Shown here: piece after piece, positions 13,098 through 22,026 of the stretch
How the letters are laid out: every line of letters begins with the position of its first letter
How positions within the stretch are numbered: position 1 is the stretch's first letter
The notes under the pieces: generated by a model
What the model was told of the DNA's origin: nothing
Databases searched by the model: none
What the model saw: only the letters and a program-made list of their open reading frames with translations
Made by a program: the position numbers and the translations under genes
Source of the DNA: Coenobita brevimanus
Taxonomy: Eukaryota; Arthropoda; Malacostraca; Decapoda; Coenobitidae
Assembly: GCA_032717465.1 (NCBI GenBank)
Contig: CM064667.1
Span: 2,219,481-2,283,480 of the forward strand
Reading direction: 5' to 3'
DNA length: 64,000 nucleotides

Positions 13098-13490
13098 ATG
13101 AATGTAGCCGAGTGGGTTGATTAGATGGAGAGACTGTAGGTGTATAGTAGATCAATGGCTTCCCCTCTATCACCAGTGAAGTGTAATGTTGGCCGCTGCT
13201 GCATAGTAAAATGGTGTGTCGTCTAGTAGAGTGAATAGATAGGTCTCTCTCTTTCTCACCTTCCACTTTTGTGTATCGTAAGCAAGGTGAGTTACAGAGC
13301 ACTCTTGGGTTGCAGAGTTTACTGTGCGCAGGTATGTCGAAGTTGTGATTGGCAGCGTAACGTAGCGTGACGCCAAACCTCCCAGCTGACCCTATCTCCT
13401 GCCTTCTGCCCTCGATCGTATTCTCGGGCTCTCTTCAACCCCTTCTGACCTGAACGGTATCTCTCCGACATTATATACGGCTCGGACGGG

Positions 13491-13549
<59 letters not shown>

Positions 13550-13958
13550 AGGTAGTGTCTGGTAGATTTCCATTCACGTGGACTAACCGACAAGAGCTGG
13601 TTACCCCACGTGTTTGAATACGTCACTAGTAGTTTTCATGTAAAGCTGTTAACAGACAAACAGACAAACAAACAAACAAACAGACAAACAGTGAGAACAA
13701 TACCCGTCCTCTAGCCCCTCTGGGTCGGGGACGGGTAATATACACTTGAATACGATCCTAGTCATGAACAAGTGCTACAGAAAGGATGTAGTCACAGTAT
13801 TGTCTTTTCCTAACACTGAGACTCGTGAAATGAGCTGCAAAAGGATGAAAATTTGGGCCAAGTTAAAGTGAATGAACCACAGGAGCTGAAGTGTACGAGT
13901 TAATTTGTCTAAATCACTTCACTGGAGTTTTCAGAAGTTTTTAGCGCTGTTACATGCA

Positions 13959-14033
<75 letters not shown>
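13098..14033. other. Non-coding stretch: repeats and an (AT)n insertion target
   Basis: No gene seen. Contents: (GT)n at 13494-13547; a (ACAAACAG)-type block at about 13652-13692, followed by a small GC-rich hairpin (ACCCGTCC and GGACGGGT, 13701-13737); a diverged dispersed repeat at about 13780-13890 related to 3230-3340; and (AT)n at 13962-14033 into which the Gypsy element is inserted. Confidence 0.6.
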
Positions 14034-14037
<4 letters not shown>

Positions 14038-14810
14038 ACACAGCCTATGATTTCATCATCCTTTGTATAATTCTAACGTACAGTATGCTGCATGTTTGAT
14101 CACGATTCGCCTCGTGGCTTCCATAGTGCGTATTCTACCTCACTCCCCCCTCCTCCCTTATGGTAGAGTAAGTCGTTCTTTCTGTTGTTCAGAGCAGGAG
14201 TGTCAACTCTTTGTCCCCTATGGCTTCATTTGCGCGTCCCTCTTACAAGTTGCATCAAGCTCTGCCGGCCCCTATATAATGAGCTCAGTTTCTGCATTAA
14301 TTGCCACTTAGATCTACTCCTCATTTTGTTCACATCTCTGTCCTCCCCTGTACAGTTGTTATTATTTTTATGAGTGCTCAGGAAGTCTCCAACCATCTAG
14401 CTGCTGTGTAATTTGAGCATAAGTGTTATTACATTTTTTCTTGTACTGTATAGCATAAGTTGTTAATTCGTAGGCCTAGTGAGGATTTTGTGATTAATGT
14501 AAAGTTTTTACTGTCAGCCAGTAGTAATAATATTTTGTATCTGAAATAATATATCTTGCATTAACTGAGCATTGTCCGGTTTTCTCATTTTGTCGGGGCT
14601 GACTTAGATAAATTTGCTCTTGCTGATTTCGTGTTAATAGCGGCTATTCCAGTTAACCATATATTTAACTCATTTTTGCCATTACATTATCCTTATGAGT
14701 CCTGAATGTTTAATTGTTAGTTTGAGCATTAAACTTTAACTTGTAATTTTACCAAACTCTTTTGTTTTGAACCCGGAACTTTGCGGGACAGTTTTCTCTG
14801 TTCCGTAACA
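14034..14810 (+). repeat. 5' LTR of the Gypsy element (left arm)
   Basis: 777 bp from TGTTACACAG to TTCCGTAACA. It differs from the 3' LTR at many sites and lacks about 38 bp present near the 3' LTR end. The segment directly after it (TTTGGCTACCTCTTATC) is where a tRNA primer-binding site should lie. Which tRNA is used is not clear. Confidence 0.88.
14273..14279 (+). promoter_or_regulatory. TATA box candidate in the 5' LTR
   Basis: TATATAA within CCCCTATATAATGAGCTCAG, about 240 bp into the LTR, a plausible U3 promoter position. The left 3' LTR has TACATAA at this place, while both right-arm LTRs keep TATATAA. Confidence 0.45.
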
Positions 14811-14855
14811 TAAATTTGGCTACCTCTTATCAGGATATTATCATAAGGATATTGC

Positions 14856-15785
14856 TTGATATTTTGTGACTGTGATTTATTCATGATGTCTACTATTACT
14901 ATTCTTGATGAAGCCAAAGATTTTTTGTCAAATGTGCAAACAGTGTGTGATGTAGAAAACAGAACAAAGAATGAACTTAAGCTTGTTGCTCAACAATTGG
15001 GAATTGCTGCTCGCTCTCATCATTCGAAAGATCAAATTGTTGACATAATTAATAAGAGCTTGTTTAATGTAACTCCTCCAAATGAGCAAACGCAGATTGA
15101 ATTAGCTAAGTTACAGCTAGCCCTGCAGGAGGCTCGTGCTAAGGAGGCTGAATTTCAGGCAAAAGCTAAGGAGGCTGAGGCACAAGTTGAACTTGCTAGG
15201 ATTCAGGCAGACCATGAGTATCGCATGAAACAATGTGGAACTGGATCATCTAGCTCTGATGATTTTGATGTGGCTAGAAATGTTAAACTTGTCCCTCCTT
15301 TTAATGAATCTGATTTAACAAAGTATTTTCAGTTGTTTGAGAGGGTAGCTACAGGTTTTAATTGGCCCAAAAAGTATTGGCCAGTACTCCTTCAAACTGT
15401 TCTCACCGGTAAAGCTCAAGTAACTTATGCATCTTTGCCTCAGGATCAATCTGATAATTATGATGTAGTTAAGAGCTTGATTCTTAAGGCTTATGAGCTT
15501 GTTCCTGAAGCCTATAGAGTAAAATTTAGGACAACTTACAAGCAAGATAAGCAATCCCATGTTGAGTATGCAAAAATCAAAGAAGATCTGTTAGAGCAGT
15601 GGTTAAATTCTAAGAATGTGGATTCTGATTTTGACAAATTTAAGCAGATGATTTTGCTGGAGGACTTCAAGAGGTGTATTAGTAAAGATGTAAGCCTATA
15701 TCTTGATGAGAAAAGAACAGATAATTTGTCTGATGCTGCAGTTTTAGCTGATGAATATGTTCTCACTCACAAGAGATATTCCTAA
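14856..15785 (+). CDS. Gag-like protein with SAP-like and SCAN-like regions (left arm)
   Basis: 309 aa. The start may be the first ATG or one of the paired ATGs at residues 10-11. In order: a SAP-like helix-turn-helix around residues 36-70 (TKNELKLVAQQLGI); a charged coiled coil at 78-124 that carries a 9-residue duplication (KEAEFQAKA) absent from the right-arm copy; a capsid-like segment at 150-230 (LTKYFQLFERVA); and a SCAN-like block at 231-303 with DLLEQWL and MILLEDFKRCISKDV. The role would be forming the particle around element RNA. The frame closes after KRYS because of one extra base near 15783 compared with the right-arm copy, where gag runs on into protease and integrase. Confidence 0.85.
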   Translation: MIFCDCDLFMMSTITILDEAKDFLSNVQTVCDVENRTKNELKLVAQQLGIAARSHHSKDQIVDIINKSLFNVTPPNEQTQIELAKLQLALQEARAKEAEFQAKAKEAEAQVELARIQADHEYRMKQCGTGSSSSDDFDVARNVKLVPPFNESDLTKYFQLFERVATGFNWPKKYWPVLLQTVLTGKAQVTYASLPQDQSDNYDVVKSLILKAYELVPEAYRVKFRTTYKQDKQSHVEYAKIKEDLLEQWLNSKNVDSDFDKFKQMILLEDFKRCISKDVSLYLDEKRTDNLSDAAVLADEYVLTHKRYS

Positions 15786-16659
15786 AGAAAAAGGGAAAGC
15801 TGAGAGTAAGTACGTTGCCTCTACTCAGAGTACAGGTAACAGGAAAGAGAATAAAGATGATGTTTCTCAGGAAGTAAATACCAGCTTCACCTCTAGATTT
15901 CAGAAAAGTAAATGTACTTATTGTAGTAAGCTTGGTCATACTACGGAGAGATGTTTCAGGAGACAGCGTGATGTGAACAAAAAGGAGTCTTTAAATATTC
16001 AGTCAATTGGTCTAGTGTCCACCCTTGAGAGTTCCCAGAATTCTTTAACTGAGTTAACTGAACCTGCTTTGAGGGGTAACTTTAATTCTCATGATGGAGC
16101 TCCTCTTTTGAGCAGTAACGTGGGTGACACTCTCAAGAGTTCATGTGCTAATTTCCTGTCTGATGGCTTTGTCAGTCCTCTGGACAGTAATGACAGGAAA
16201 TCAGTTCAAATATATCGTGATACAGGTGCTTGCCAATCCCTTATGCTGACCAGTGTTCTAGACTCTAATATTAATTCCCCTGATGAAACTGTAATCTTAC
16301 AAGGTGTAGGGAATAATTACTTCTCTGTCCCTCTGTGCAGAGTGAATTTAGAGTCTGGTTTTGTTAATGGTTCCGTTATGGTTGGGTTGGTTGAGACACT
16401 CCCAATGTCAGGTGTAACTTTCTTACTTGGAAATGATATTGGTGGAAGTCAAGTGTGTCCAGCTCCTCAGTTGTCTAGTGAGCCAGTGGCTGCGGCCCAG
16501 GATTGTGATGTCCCTGATGTGTTCCCTGCATGTGCTGTCACTAGGGCTAAGTCTAAAGTTACTGGTGATTTAGAGGATAATGATGCTGATGATGTTATCC
16601 TAGCTGACACTTTTCTTGCTGATTTGGACCACTCACCAGATGAGGCAGTACCCCCGTAG
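15751..16659 (+). CDS. Zinc knuckle and aspartic protease segment (left arm)
   Basis: Reading frame shifted relative to gag. The meaningful part starts around 15784. A CCHC zinc knuckle (CTYCSKLGHTTERC, C-x2-C-x4-H-x4-C) lies at about 15914-15955 and would bind RNA. A retropepsin-like domain follows, with active-site YRDTGACQSL at about 16213-16242 and a flap-to-end region closing with FLLGNDIGG. It would process the polyprotein. The frame ends at 16659 after a one-base difference from the right arm in a run of C near 16651. Confidence 0.82.
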   Translation: MNMFSLTRDIPKEKGKAESKYVASTQSTGNRKENKDDVSQEVNTSFTSRFQKSKCTYCSKLGHTTERCFRRQRDVNKKESLNIQSIGLVSTLESSQNSLTELTEPALRGNFNSHDGAPLLSSNVGDTLKSSCANFLSDGFVSPLDSNDRKSVQIYRDTGACQSLMLTSVLDSNINSPDETVILQGVGNNYFSVPLCRVNLESGFVNGSVMVGLVETLPMSGVTFLLGNDIGGSQVCPAPQLSSEPVAAAQDCDVPDVFPACAVTRAKSKVTGDLEDNDADDVILADTFLADLDHSPDEAVPP

Positions 16660-16742
16660 TGTTGATAATTTGTCTCGTCAAGAGTTGGTTGAGTTGCAGG
16701 TTGCTGACCCTGAGTTGAAAGGTCTAGCTAACTCTGCTTACA

Positions 16743-17318
16743 GTGAAAGAGTCAGCTGGTGCTTCTACTTGTTATTATGTAAAGTCAGGAGTACTTATGA
16801 GGAAGTGGAGACCCCCAACAGCATCAGCCGACTGTGAATGGGAGGTTGTACATCAAGTTGTCATCCCTCGTGTTTGTAGGCAGGATATCATTAGAGTGGC
16901 TCATGATTCCAGTTTGGCAGGACACCTTGGAGTGAGGAAGACTGTGGCACGCATTTTGAAACACTTCTACTGGCCAGGTATCTTCAGGGATGTTTCCTGG
17001 TATTGTAAGTCTTGTCACACCTGTCAAGTTGTGGGGAAGTGTAATCAGACCGAAAAGGTTGCACCTCTAGTTCCCATTCCTCCTTTTGAGGCGCCATTCA
17101 CCCGTGTGTTGGCGGATATTGTGGGCCCTCTTCCTAAGACTTCTTCAGGATTTTCTTATGTGTTGACCCTGATTGATATGGCTACTCGTTATCCTGAAGC
17201 CATTCCACTTAGAAATATCTCAGCAAAGAACGTGGTTAAGGAAATGCTAGGGTTCTTCACAAAGTTTGGTCTGCCCAAGGAGGTACAGTCAGACCGGGGA
17301 AGTAATTCGGGGAAGTAA
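16743..17318 (+). CDS. Integrase amino-terminal and core segment (left arm)
   Basis: 191-aa piece in frame with integrase. The zinc-binding HHCC module has H54, H61, C91 and C94 (HDSSLAGH and CHTC). The catalytic core starts with RVLADIVGPLP (first Asp at D125) and reaches SDRGSN (second Asp at D184). It then stops because 13 bp (GGGGAAGTAATTC) are tandemly repeated around 17295-17320, shared with the right arm. The short stretch 16655-16745 between protease and this frame lies in another frame, and a two-base deletion near 16746 relative to the right arm brings this one in. Confidence 0.85.
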   Translation: MKESAGASTCYYVKSGVLMRKWRPPTASADCEWEVVHQVVIPRVCRQDIIRVAHDSSLAGHLGVRKTVARILKHFYWPGIFRDVSWYCKSCHTCQVVGKCNQTEKVAPLVPIPPFEAPFTRVLADIVGPLPKTSSGFSYVLTLIDMATRYPEAIPLRNISAKNVVKEMLGFFTKFGLPKEVQSDRGSNSGK

Positions 17319-19455
17319 TTTCATGTCGAATGTTTTCAAGCAGTCTCTGAAAGAGTTGGGCATCACCCAGATCACGTCTTCAGCTTACCATCCTCAGACC
17401 CAAGGAGCGTTGGAGAGATATCATCAAACACTTAAATCGATGCTCAAGAAATACTGTTTGGAACATCAGAAAGACTGGGATAAAGGTCTTCCATTCGTTG
17501 TGTTTGCCGCAAGAGAATCTCCAAATGAATCACTGGGCTTCTCACCTTTTGAACTACTGTTTGGGCATGAAGTAAGAGGACCCCTTAAGTTACTCAAGGA
17601 ATGCTGGCTGTCGGAGGAAGATGACGTCAACCTGCTGGAGTATGTGATGAAGTTCAAAGGACGGCTGTCCACTGCTTTACAGCTGGCGAGAGAGAATTTA
17701 GGAGCTGCTCAGGAGAAGATGAAGACTTGGTATGATAATAAGTCTAGGTTACGCCACTTTCAGCCAGGAGATCAGGTTTTGATTCTACTACCAGTGCATG
17801 GGCAACCTCTTCAAGCCAAGTTTAGTGGTCCTTATTTCGTGGAGAAGAAACTCAGTGATGTCAACTATGTCATCGCCACACCAGATCGTAGAAAGAACAA
17901 GCAACTATGTCACATCAACATGCTAAAGCTATATCACAGGCGGGACGAAAATAATCCAGTCTGCACTGTAGCTGTTCCACCCGAGTCTGCAAGTGAAGCT
18001 CTCCCATGCAGTATGAACCTGAGTGATAGTTTGGGGAAGAATCCTGATATCATGAATGATCTCCAGACTAAGCTTTCTCATCTACCTCCCGAGGAAAGGC
18101 AAGAGTTTTCAGCCTTACTGCAGGAGTACCCGCAAGTGTTCCGTGCCACTCCAGGAAGAACCACTCTGTTGATGCATGATGTCGATGTTGGAGACGCAAA
18201 GCCAATTAAATTGCCTCCTTACCGTGTGAACCCAGTGAAAGTTCCTCTCATCCAGAAGGAGCTTGGCTACCTGTTGGACCACAAGATGATTGAGCCCTGT
18301 CAGAGCGAGTGGAGTTCTCCTGTCACTCTAGTCCCTAAGCCAGGTGGGTCACAGCGGCTTTGCATCGACTACAGACGTGTTAATCAGATAACCAAAACAG
18401 ACACTTACCCTCTCCCTCGCGTGGAAGATTGCATAGACAAGATCGGAAAGGCTAGGTACATAAGTAAGTTTGATTTGTTAAAGGGATACTGGCAAGTACC
18501 TATGACTGAACGTGCTAGGGAGATCTCATGTTTTGTAACACTAGGAAAGACTTTTGCATGTTCTGTAATGCCATATGGTATGAAAAATGCACCAGCCACA
18601 TTTCAGAAGCTCATGAATGTTGTAACAGAGGGTTTGGCAGGGTGTGTTGTTTATATTGATGATGTATTAATCTTCAGTGACAACTGGAAAGATCACCTAT
18701 GCCATGTCAGTAAATTTCTTGAGCGTTTAGTTCAGGCTAATCTTGTAGCTAATTTATCAAAGTGTGAGTTTGGTCAAGCTAAATTTCAGTACCTTGGGTA
18801 CGTAATTGGTGATGGACATGTTGCACCGCCAGGAGCTAAGGTTCAGGTTATAAGTGATCTTCCCAGACCTAAAAGTAGGAAAGAGCTACAAAGATTTTTG
18901 GGAATGGTAGGTTATTACAGGAGATTTGTTCTTAACTTTTCTATTCTTGTATCACCACTTACAGACCTACTGAAAAAGGGAGTTAAATTTGTCTGGACCG
19001 ATAACTGTGAATCCTCTTTCAAGAAACTTAAAGCTATCCTATTAAGTCAGCCAGTGCTCGCTACTCCAAATTTTGCTAAGCCTTTTAAGATGGCTGTTGA
19101 TGCAAGTGATACAGGAGCTGGGGCTGTTTTGCTGCAAGAGGATGATCAGGGTATTGAACACCCTGTATCTTATTACAGTAAGAAGTTCACTCCACCTCAA
19201 AAGAACTACTCAACTATTGAGAAAGAGCTTTTGGCCTTGATTTTGGGTTTACAGCAGTTTTCATTTTATTTGTGTTCTGGTTTTGACCCCATAGTCATTT
19301 ATACCGATCATAACCCACTGAAATTCCTTAGTAAGTTTAAAGATAAAAATCAGAGATTGACAAGATGGAGTCTACTTCTTCAGGAGTATTCATTAGACAT
19401 ACAACATGTCAAGGGGAAAGAAAATGTTATTGCAGATTGCTTATCTAGACTTTAG
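17266..19455 (+). CDS. Integrase end, reverse transcriptase and RNase H (left arm)
   Basis: 729 aa, uninterrupted. The first dozen residues are out of the integrase frame. True homology starts near residue 15, after the 13-bp duplication. Visible: the third catalytic residue in QTQGALERYH (E50); a GPY/F module at residues 188-191 (SGPYFVEKK), the usual Ty3 integrase C-terminus; RT with KPGGSQRLCIDYRRVN, FDLLKGYWQVP, MPYGMKNAPATFQ and the catalytic YIDD at 463-466; and RNase H with VDASDTGAGAVL (D612) and YTDHNPL, finishing in ADCLSRL. INT and RT in one continuous frame prove the INT-before-RT order. Confidence 0.93.
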   Translation: MVCPRRYSQTGEVIRGSNFMSNVFKQSLKELGITQITSSAYHPQTQGALERYHQTLKSMLKKYCLEHQKDWDKGLPFVVFAARESPNESLGFSPFELLFGHEVRGPLKLLKECWLSEEDDVNLLEYVMKFKGRLSTALQLARENLGAAQEKMKTWYDNKSRLRHFQPGDQVLILLPVHGQPLQAKFSGPYFVEKKLSDVNYVIATPDRRKNKQLCHINMLKLYHRRDENNPVCTVAVPPESASEALPCSMNLSDSLGKNPDIMNDLQTKLSHLPPEERQEFSALLQEYPQVFRATPGRTTLLMHDVDVGDAKPIKLPPYRVNPVKVPLIQKELGYLLDHKMIEPCQSEWSSPVTLVPKPGGSQRLCIDYRRVNQITKTDTYPLPRVEDCIDKIGKARYISKFDLLKGYWQVPMTERAREISCFVTLGKTFACSVMPYGMKNAPATFQKLMNVVTEGLAGCVVYIDDVLIFSDNWKDHLCHVSKFLERLVQANLVANLSKCEFGQAKFQYLGYVIGDGHVAPPGAKVQVISDLPRPKSRKELQRFLGMVGYYRRFVLNFSILVSPLTDLLKKGVKFVWTDNCESSFKKLKAILLSQPVLATPNFAKPFKMAVDASDTGAGAVLLQEDDQGIEHPVSYYSKKFTPPQKNYSTIEKELLALILGLQQFSFYLCSGFDPIVIYTDHNPLKFLSKFKDKNQRLTRWSLLLQEYSLDIQHVKGKENVIADCLSRL

Positions 19456-19507
19456 ACAGATTGTTTTAGAGTAATAAGAAATTTCCTTTGTAAATTTCTT
19501 TTTCTTT

Positions 19508-19516
19508 GTGGGGAGG
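19508..19516 (+). other. Polypurine tract of the Gypsy element (left arm)
   Basis: GTGGGGAGG directly precedes the 3' LTR start TGTTAC, the expected place for the plus-strand primer. Confidence 0.75.
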
Positions 19517-20301
19517 TGTTACATAGCCTATGATTTCATCATCCTTTGTGTAATTTTAACGCACAGTATGCTGCATGTTTGATCACGAGCGTGTTCTGCC
19601 TCAGTCCCCCCCTTCTACCGTTATAGTAGAGTAAGTCGTCCCTTCTGTTGTTCAGTGCGGGATTTTCAGCTTTTTGTCCCCATGGCTTCATTTGCGCGTC
19701 CTTCGTACAAGTTGTATCAAGCTCTGCTGGCCCCTACATAATGAGCTCAGTCTCTGCATCATTGCCACTTAGATCTGCTCCTCATTTTGTTCACATCTCT
19801 GTCCTCCCCTGTACAGTTATTATTATTGTGAGTTCTCAGGAAGTCTCCAACCATCTAGCAGCTGTGTAATTTGAGTATAAGTGATATTGCATTTTTTCTT
19901 GTACTGTGTAGCATAAGGTGTTGATTCTTGGGCCTGGTAAGGTTTTTGTGATTAATGTAAGGGTCAGTCATTTTTAATAATATTTTGTATCTGTAATAAT
20001 TTATCATGCATTAACTGAGCATTACCCGGTGTATTTTCATTTTATCAGGGCTGACTTAGATAAATTTACTCTTGCTAATTTCATGTTAATAGAGGCTATT
20101 GCAGTTAACCATATATTTAACCTGTTTTTTGCCATTACATTATCCTTATGAGTCCTGAATGTTTTGTTGTTAGTTTGAGCATTAACCTTTAACTTGTAAT
20201 TTTACCTAACTCTTTTGTTTTGAACCTGGAACTTTACGGGACAGTAGTGACTTTTAGTATTCTCACTTAAAGTGTACATTATCTTTCTCTGTTCCATAAC
20301 A
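19517..20301 (+). repeat. 3' LTR of the Gypsy element (left arm)
   Basis: 785 bp from TGTTACATAG to TTCCATAACA. Alignable throughout with the 5' LTR but with numerous substitutions and a roughly 38-bp extra segment (around 20248-20283). The right-arm 3' LTR shares this state, so LTR divergence predates the split of the arms. Confidence 0.88.

Positions 20302-20302
<1 letters not shown>

Positions 20303-20393
<91 letters not shown>
20303..20393. repeat. (TA)n microsatellite, right side of the insertion site
   Basis: Continuation of the TA tract interrupted by the Gypsy element. About 90 bp here, about 41 bp in the mirrored copy (46380-46420). Confidence 0.95.
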
Positions 20394-20396
<3 letters not shown>

Positions 20397-20504
20397 CACT
20401 TGCAGAGCAAAAGTTATTTCACTGGACAAACTTTTGCCTATTTTTCTTGTCTTAAATAGATTAGATATGGAAATAATCCTTTTAAAATGAACGCAAATAT
20501 AATC

Positions 20505-21421
20505 ATCATCAACATCATCATCATCATCACATCATCATCATAAATATCATCACTTTAGTCATCGTCATCATCATCATCATCATCACCATCATCATCATCC
20601 GGACCTCCTTTCCCACCCTAGGTCAGGGTGAGTAGCAATGTCCAGACAGCCCAAATTTGCCCAAACCAATGGGCCACGCTTCCATTCAATCTTAATTCAA
20701 GCCCCCGGAATCTTGGCCCTATTGGATGCGCCAAGAACATTCAGCACGTTCTGTAGCTTCACATAAACGTATCCAATAGAGTCAATCTGGACGCTGCCAC
20801 GTTAAAAAGGGTTGCCAAATCCTTGATCATGCACTTCTCCTCACAATATTTATCGAGCCAGCTCGCTCTCTTGTCAGTTCCCTAGCCTCACCGACTTCCA
20901 AACCTCTCTTCCTCACACACTCATCCGCCATATCTCTCCACCTTCTCCCTGGCCTACCTCACCTCCCTCCTTCAAATTCGCTCAGATATGCCTTTTTCAC
21001 CACTCTATTGTTATCAATTCTCTCCACATGACCATACCATCTCAGTACACTCTTCGATTCTGGTGTCCTCCTCACTGGACATCTTTCACGAATCACATTA
21101 TTTCGTATCCTTTCCACCCTCTGTACTCCACATACATTCCTCAGCAGTCCTATCTCCACTGCTCTTACTCTTGACTTTTCATTTTCATGCCACTACATAG
21201 TCTCACACCCATATGTTAAAGTTGGCACTAACATTCCTTCATGTAAGCCTTGTGCAGCTGCAACACTCAAACCTCTGTTTCTTATCAAGACCTTCATTGC
21301 ATCAGCAACTTTCTTCCTTGTGTCACTCTACTTATTTTCCTCTCTTTTCTATCATTGTTCTCAGGTATTTGAACTCTCACCAATAATAATAATAATAATA
21401 ATGATAATAATAATAATAATA
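20505..21421 (-). pseudogene. LINE 3' end with (GAT)n tail, longer copy (left arm)
   Basis: Same family as 4230-4970 but retaining more upstream sequence. On the minus strand: NRGLSVAAAQGLHEGML, the PTLTYGCE-like box, VLRWYGHVERIDNNRV, SEFEGG, then the 3' UTR. The UTR stem is CGTATCCAATAG at 20768-20779 and CTATTGGATGCG at 20719-20730. One base pair has changed on both sides relative to the A' copy. The tail is a mixed ATC tract at about 20505-20600. A (AAT)n tract at 21391-21421 marks the truncated 5' side. Confidence 0.75.
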
Positions 21422-21429
21422 ATTAGTCT

Positions 21430-21722
21430 CAAGGTCATGCTTGTTTAATTCTGTCTGGTGGCGTTTATGTTTTCACCCTGCCCGTTTCGTGTTTTGTTTC
21501 GTTTAGTTTACATAAGCTACAACATGCTTGCGGTCTTGGCCACCTAATGATGGCTGTCCACGCTGCTTGATCTGTAGCACTCTCTCTATTCAGTCCCTTA
21601 TCCTAAGGGCACACTCGATGACCTTGTCCCAAGTTTTTTTTGCTCTGCCCCTTGCTACTCTACCCTCAACATTCACACTTCTCACCTTCCGCACCAAGTT
21701 GTCATCTTCCAATTAATAATAC
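21430..21722 (-). pseudogene. Second LINE ORF2 C-terminal fragment (left arm)
   Basis: On the minus strand about 21717-21540 reads DDNLVRKVRSVNVEGRVARG, then RAKKTWDKVIECALRIRD, the pattern common at the C-termini of arthropod LINE ORF2 proteins. It is followed by a non-coding tail. It has stops and no RT motifs, and abuts the GAT-tailed LINE copy. Confidence 0.5.
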
Positions 21723-21900
21723 ATCACACATGAAAACATTTACTATACCCACTGTCAGGCAAATTGTCTTCTAAGCCCCGCCCCCTTCCTGAGGTCATGG
21801 CCCCGTCCCTCCTTAGGCATTTTACGGGCAGTGGTTGAGGAAGGGCGTTGCTTAAGAAACAAGTTTTCTGACAGCAGGTATCAGGCACTAATCAAAATAC

Positions 21901-22026
21901 CTGAGGAATTTGTCTGGGTAGAGTCGTGGAGATTTGAAAGACAAACCCCGACCAGGAGTCCAAGAGGCTACCCGCAGTGGTCTGGCTTCTGGTACACTGT
22001 ATGGCAGCATCGAGTACACGTTCACT
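21901..22026 (-). CDS. Ionotropic receptor exon 'c' (left arm)
   Basis: 126-nt exon on the minus strand, with acceptor CCCAGCAG before 22026 and donor AG|GTATTT after 21901. The first base completes an Arg codon left by exon b. The 41 codons then read NVYSMLPYSV, LRVASWTPGRGL and LYPDKFL, matching the part of decapod variant ionotropic receptors just before the glutamate-binding S1 lobe. It ends two bases into a codon. A competing ORF in another frame (103 aa) crosses it but lacks the splice logic. Identical in the right arm. The next exon was not found; two LINE pieces and the Gypsy element lie downstream. Confidence 0.72.

Larger units (their letters stand above)
14034..20301 (+). mobile_element. 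Ty3/Gypsy LTR retrotransposon, Gmr1-type domain order (left arm)
   Basis: A 6268-bp element bounded by LTRs that start TGTTAC and end GTAACA or ATAACA. The likely target duplication is ATAT (14030-14033 and 20302-20305), inside a TA-rich tract. Domain order: gag with SAP-like, coiled-coil and SCAN-like parts; CCHC zinc knuckle; protease; integrase; reverse transcriptase; RNase H. Integrase before RT is the Copia-like order that, within Ty3/Gypsy, characterises Gmr1-like elements. Four frame lesions break this copy: two single-base, one two-base and one 13-bp duplication. Relatives with intact frames could mobilise it. Confidence 0.9.

Noticed and set aside
13701..13740. GC-rich hairpin as a terminator or structured RNA
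   Set aside because: Short, imperfectly kept in the right arm (52950-52985), and inside a dispersed repeat next to a tetranucleotide-like block.
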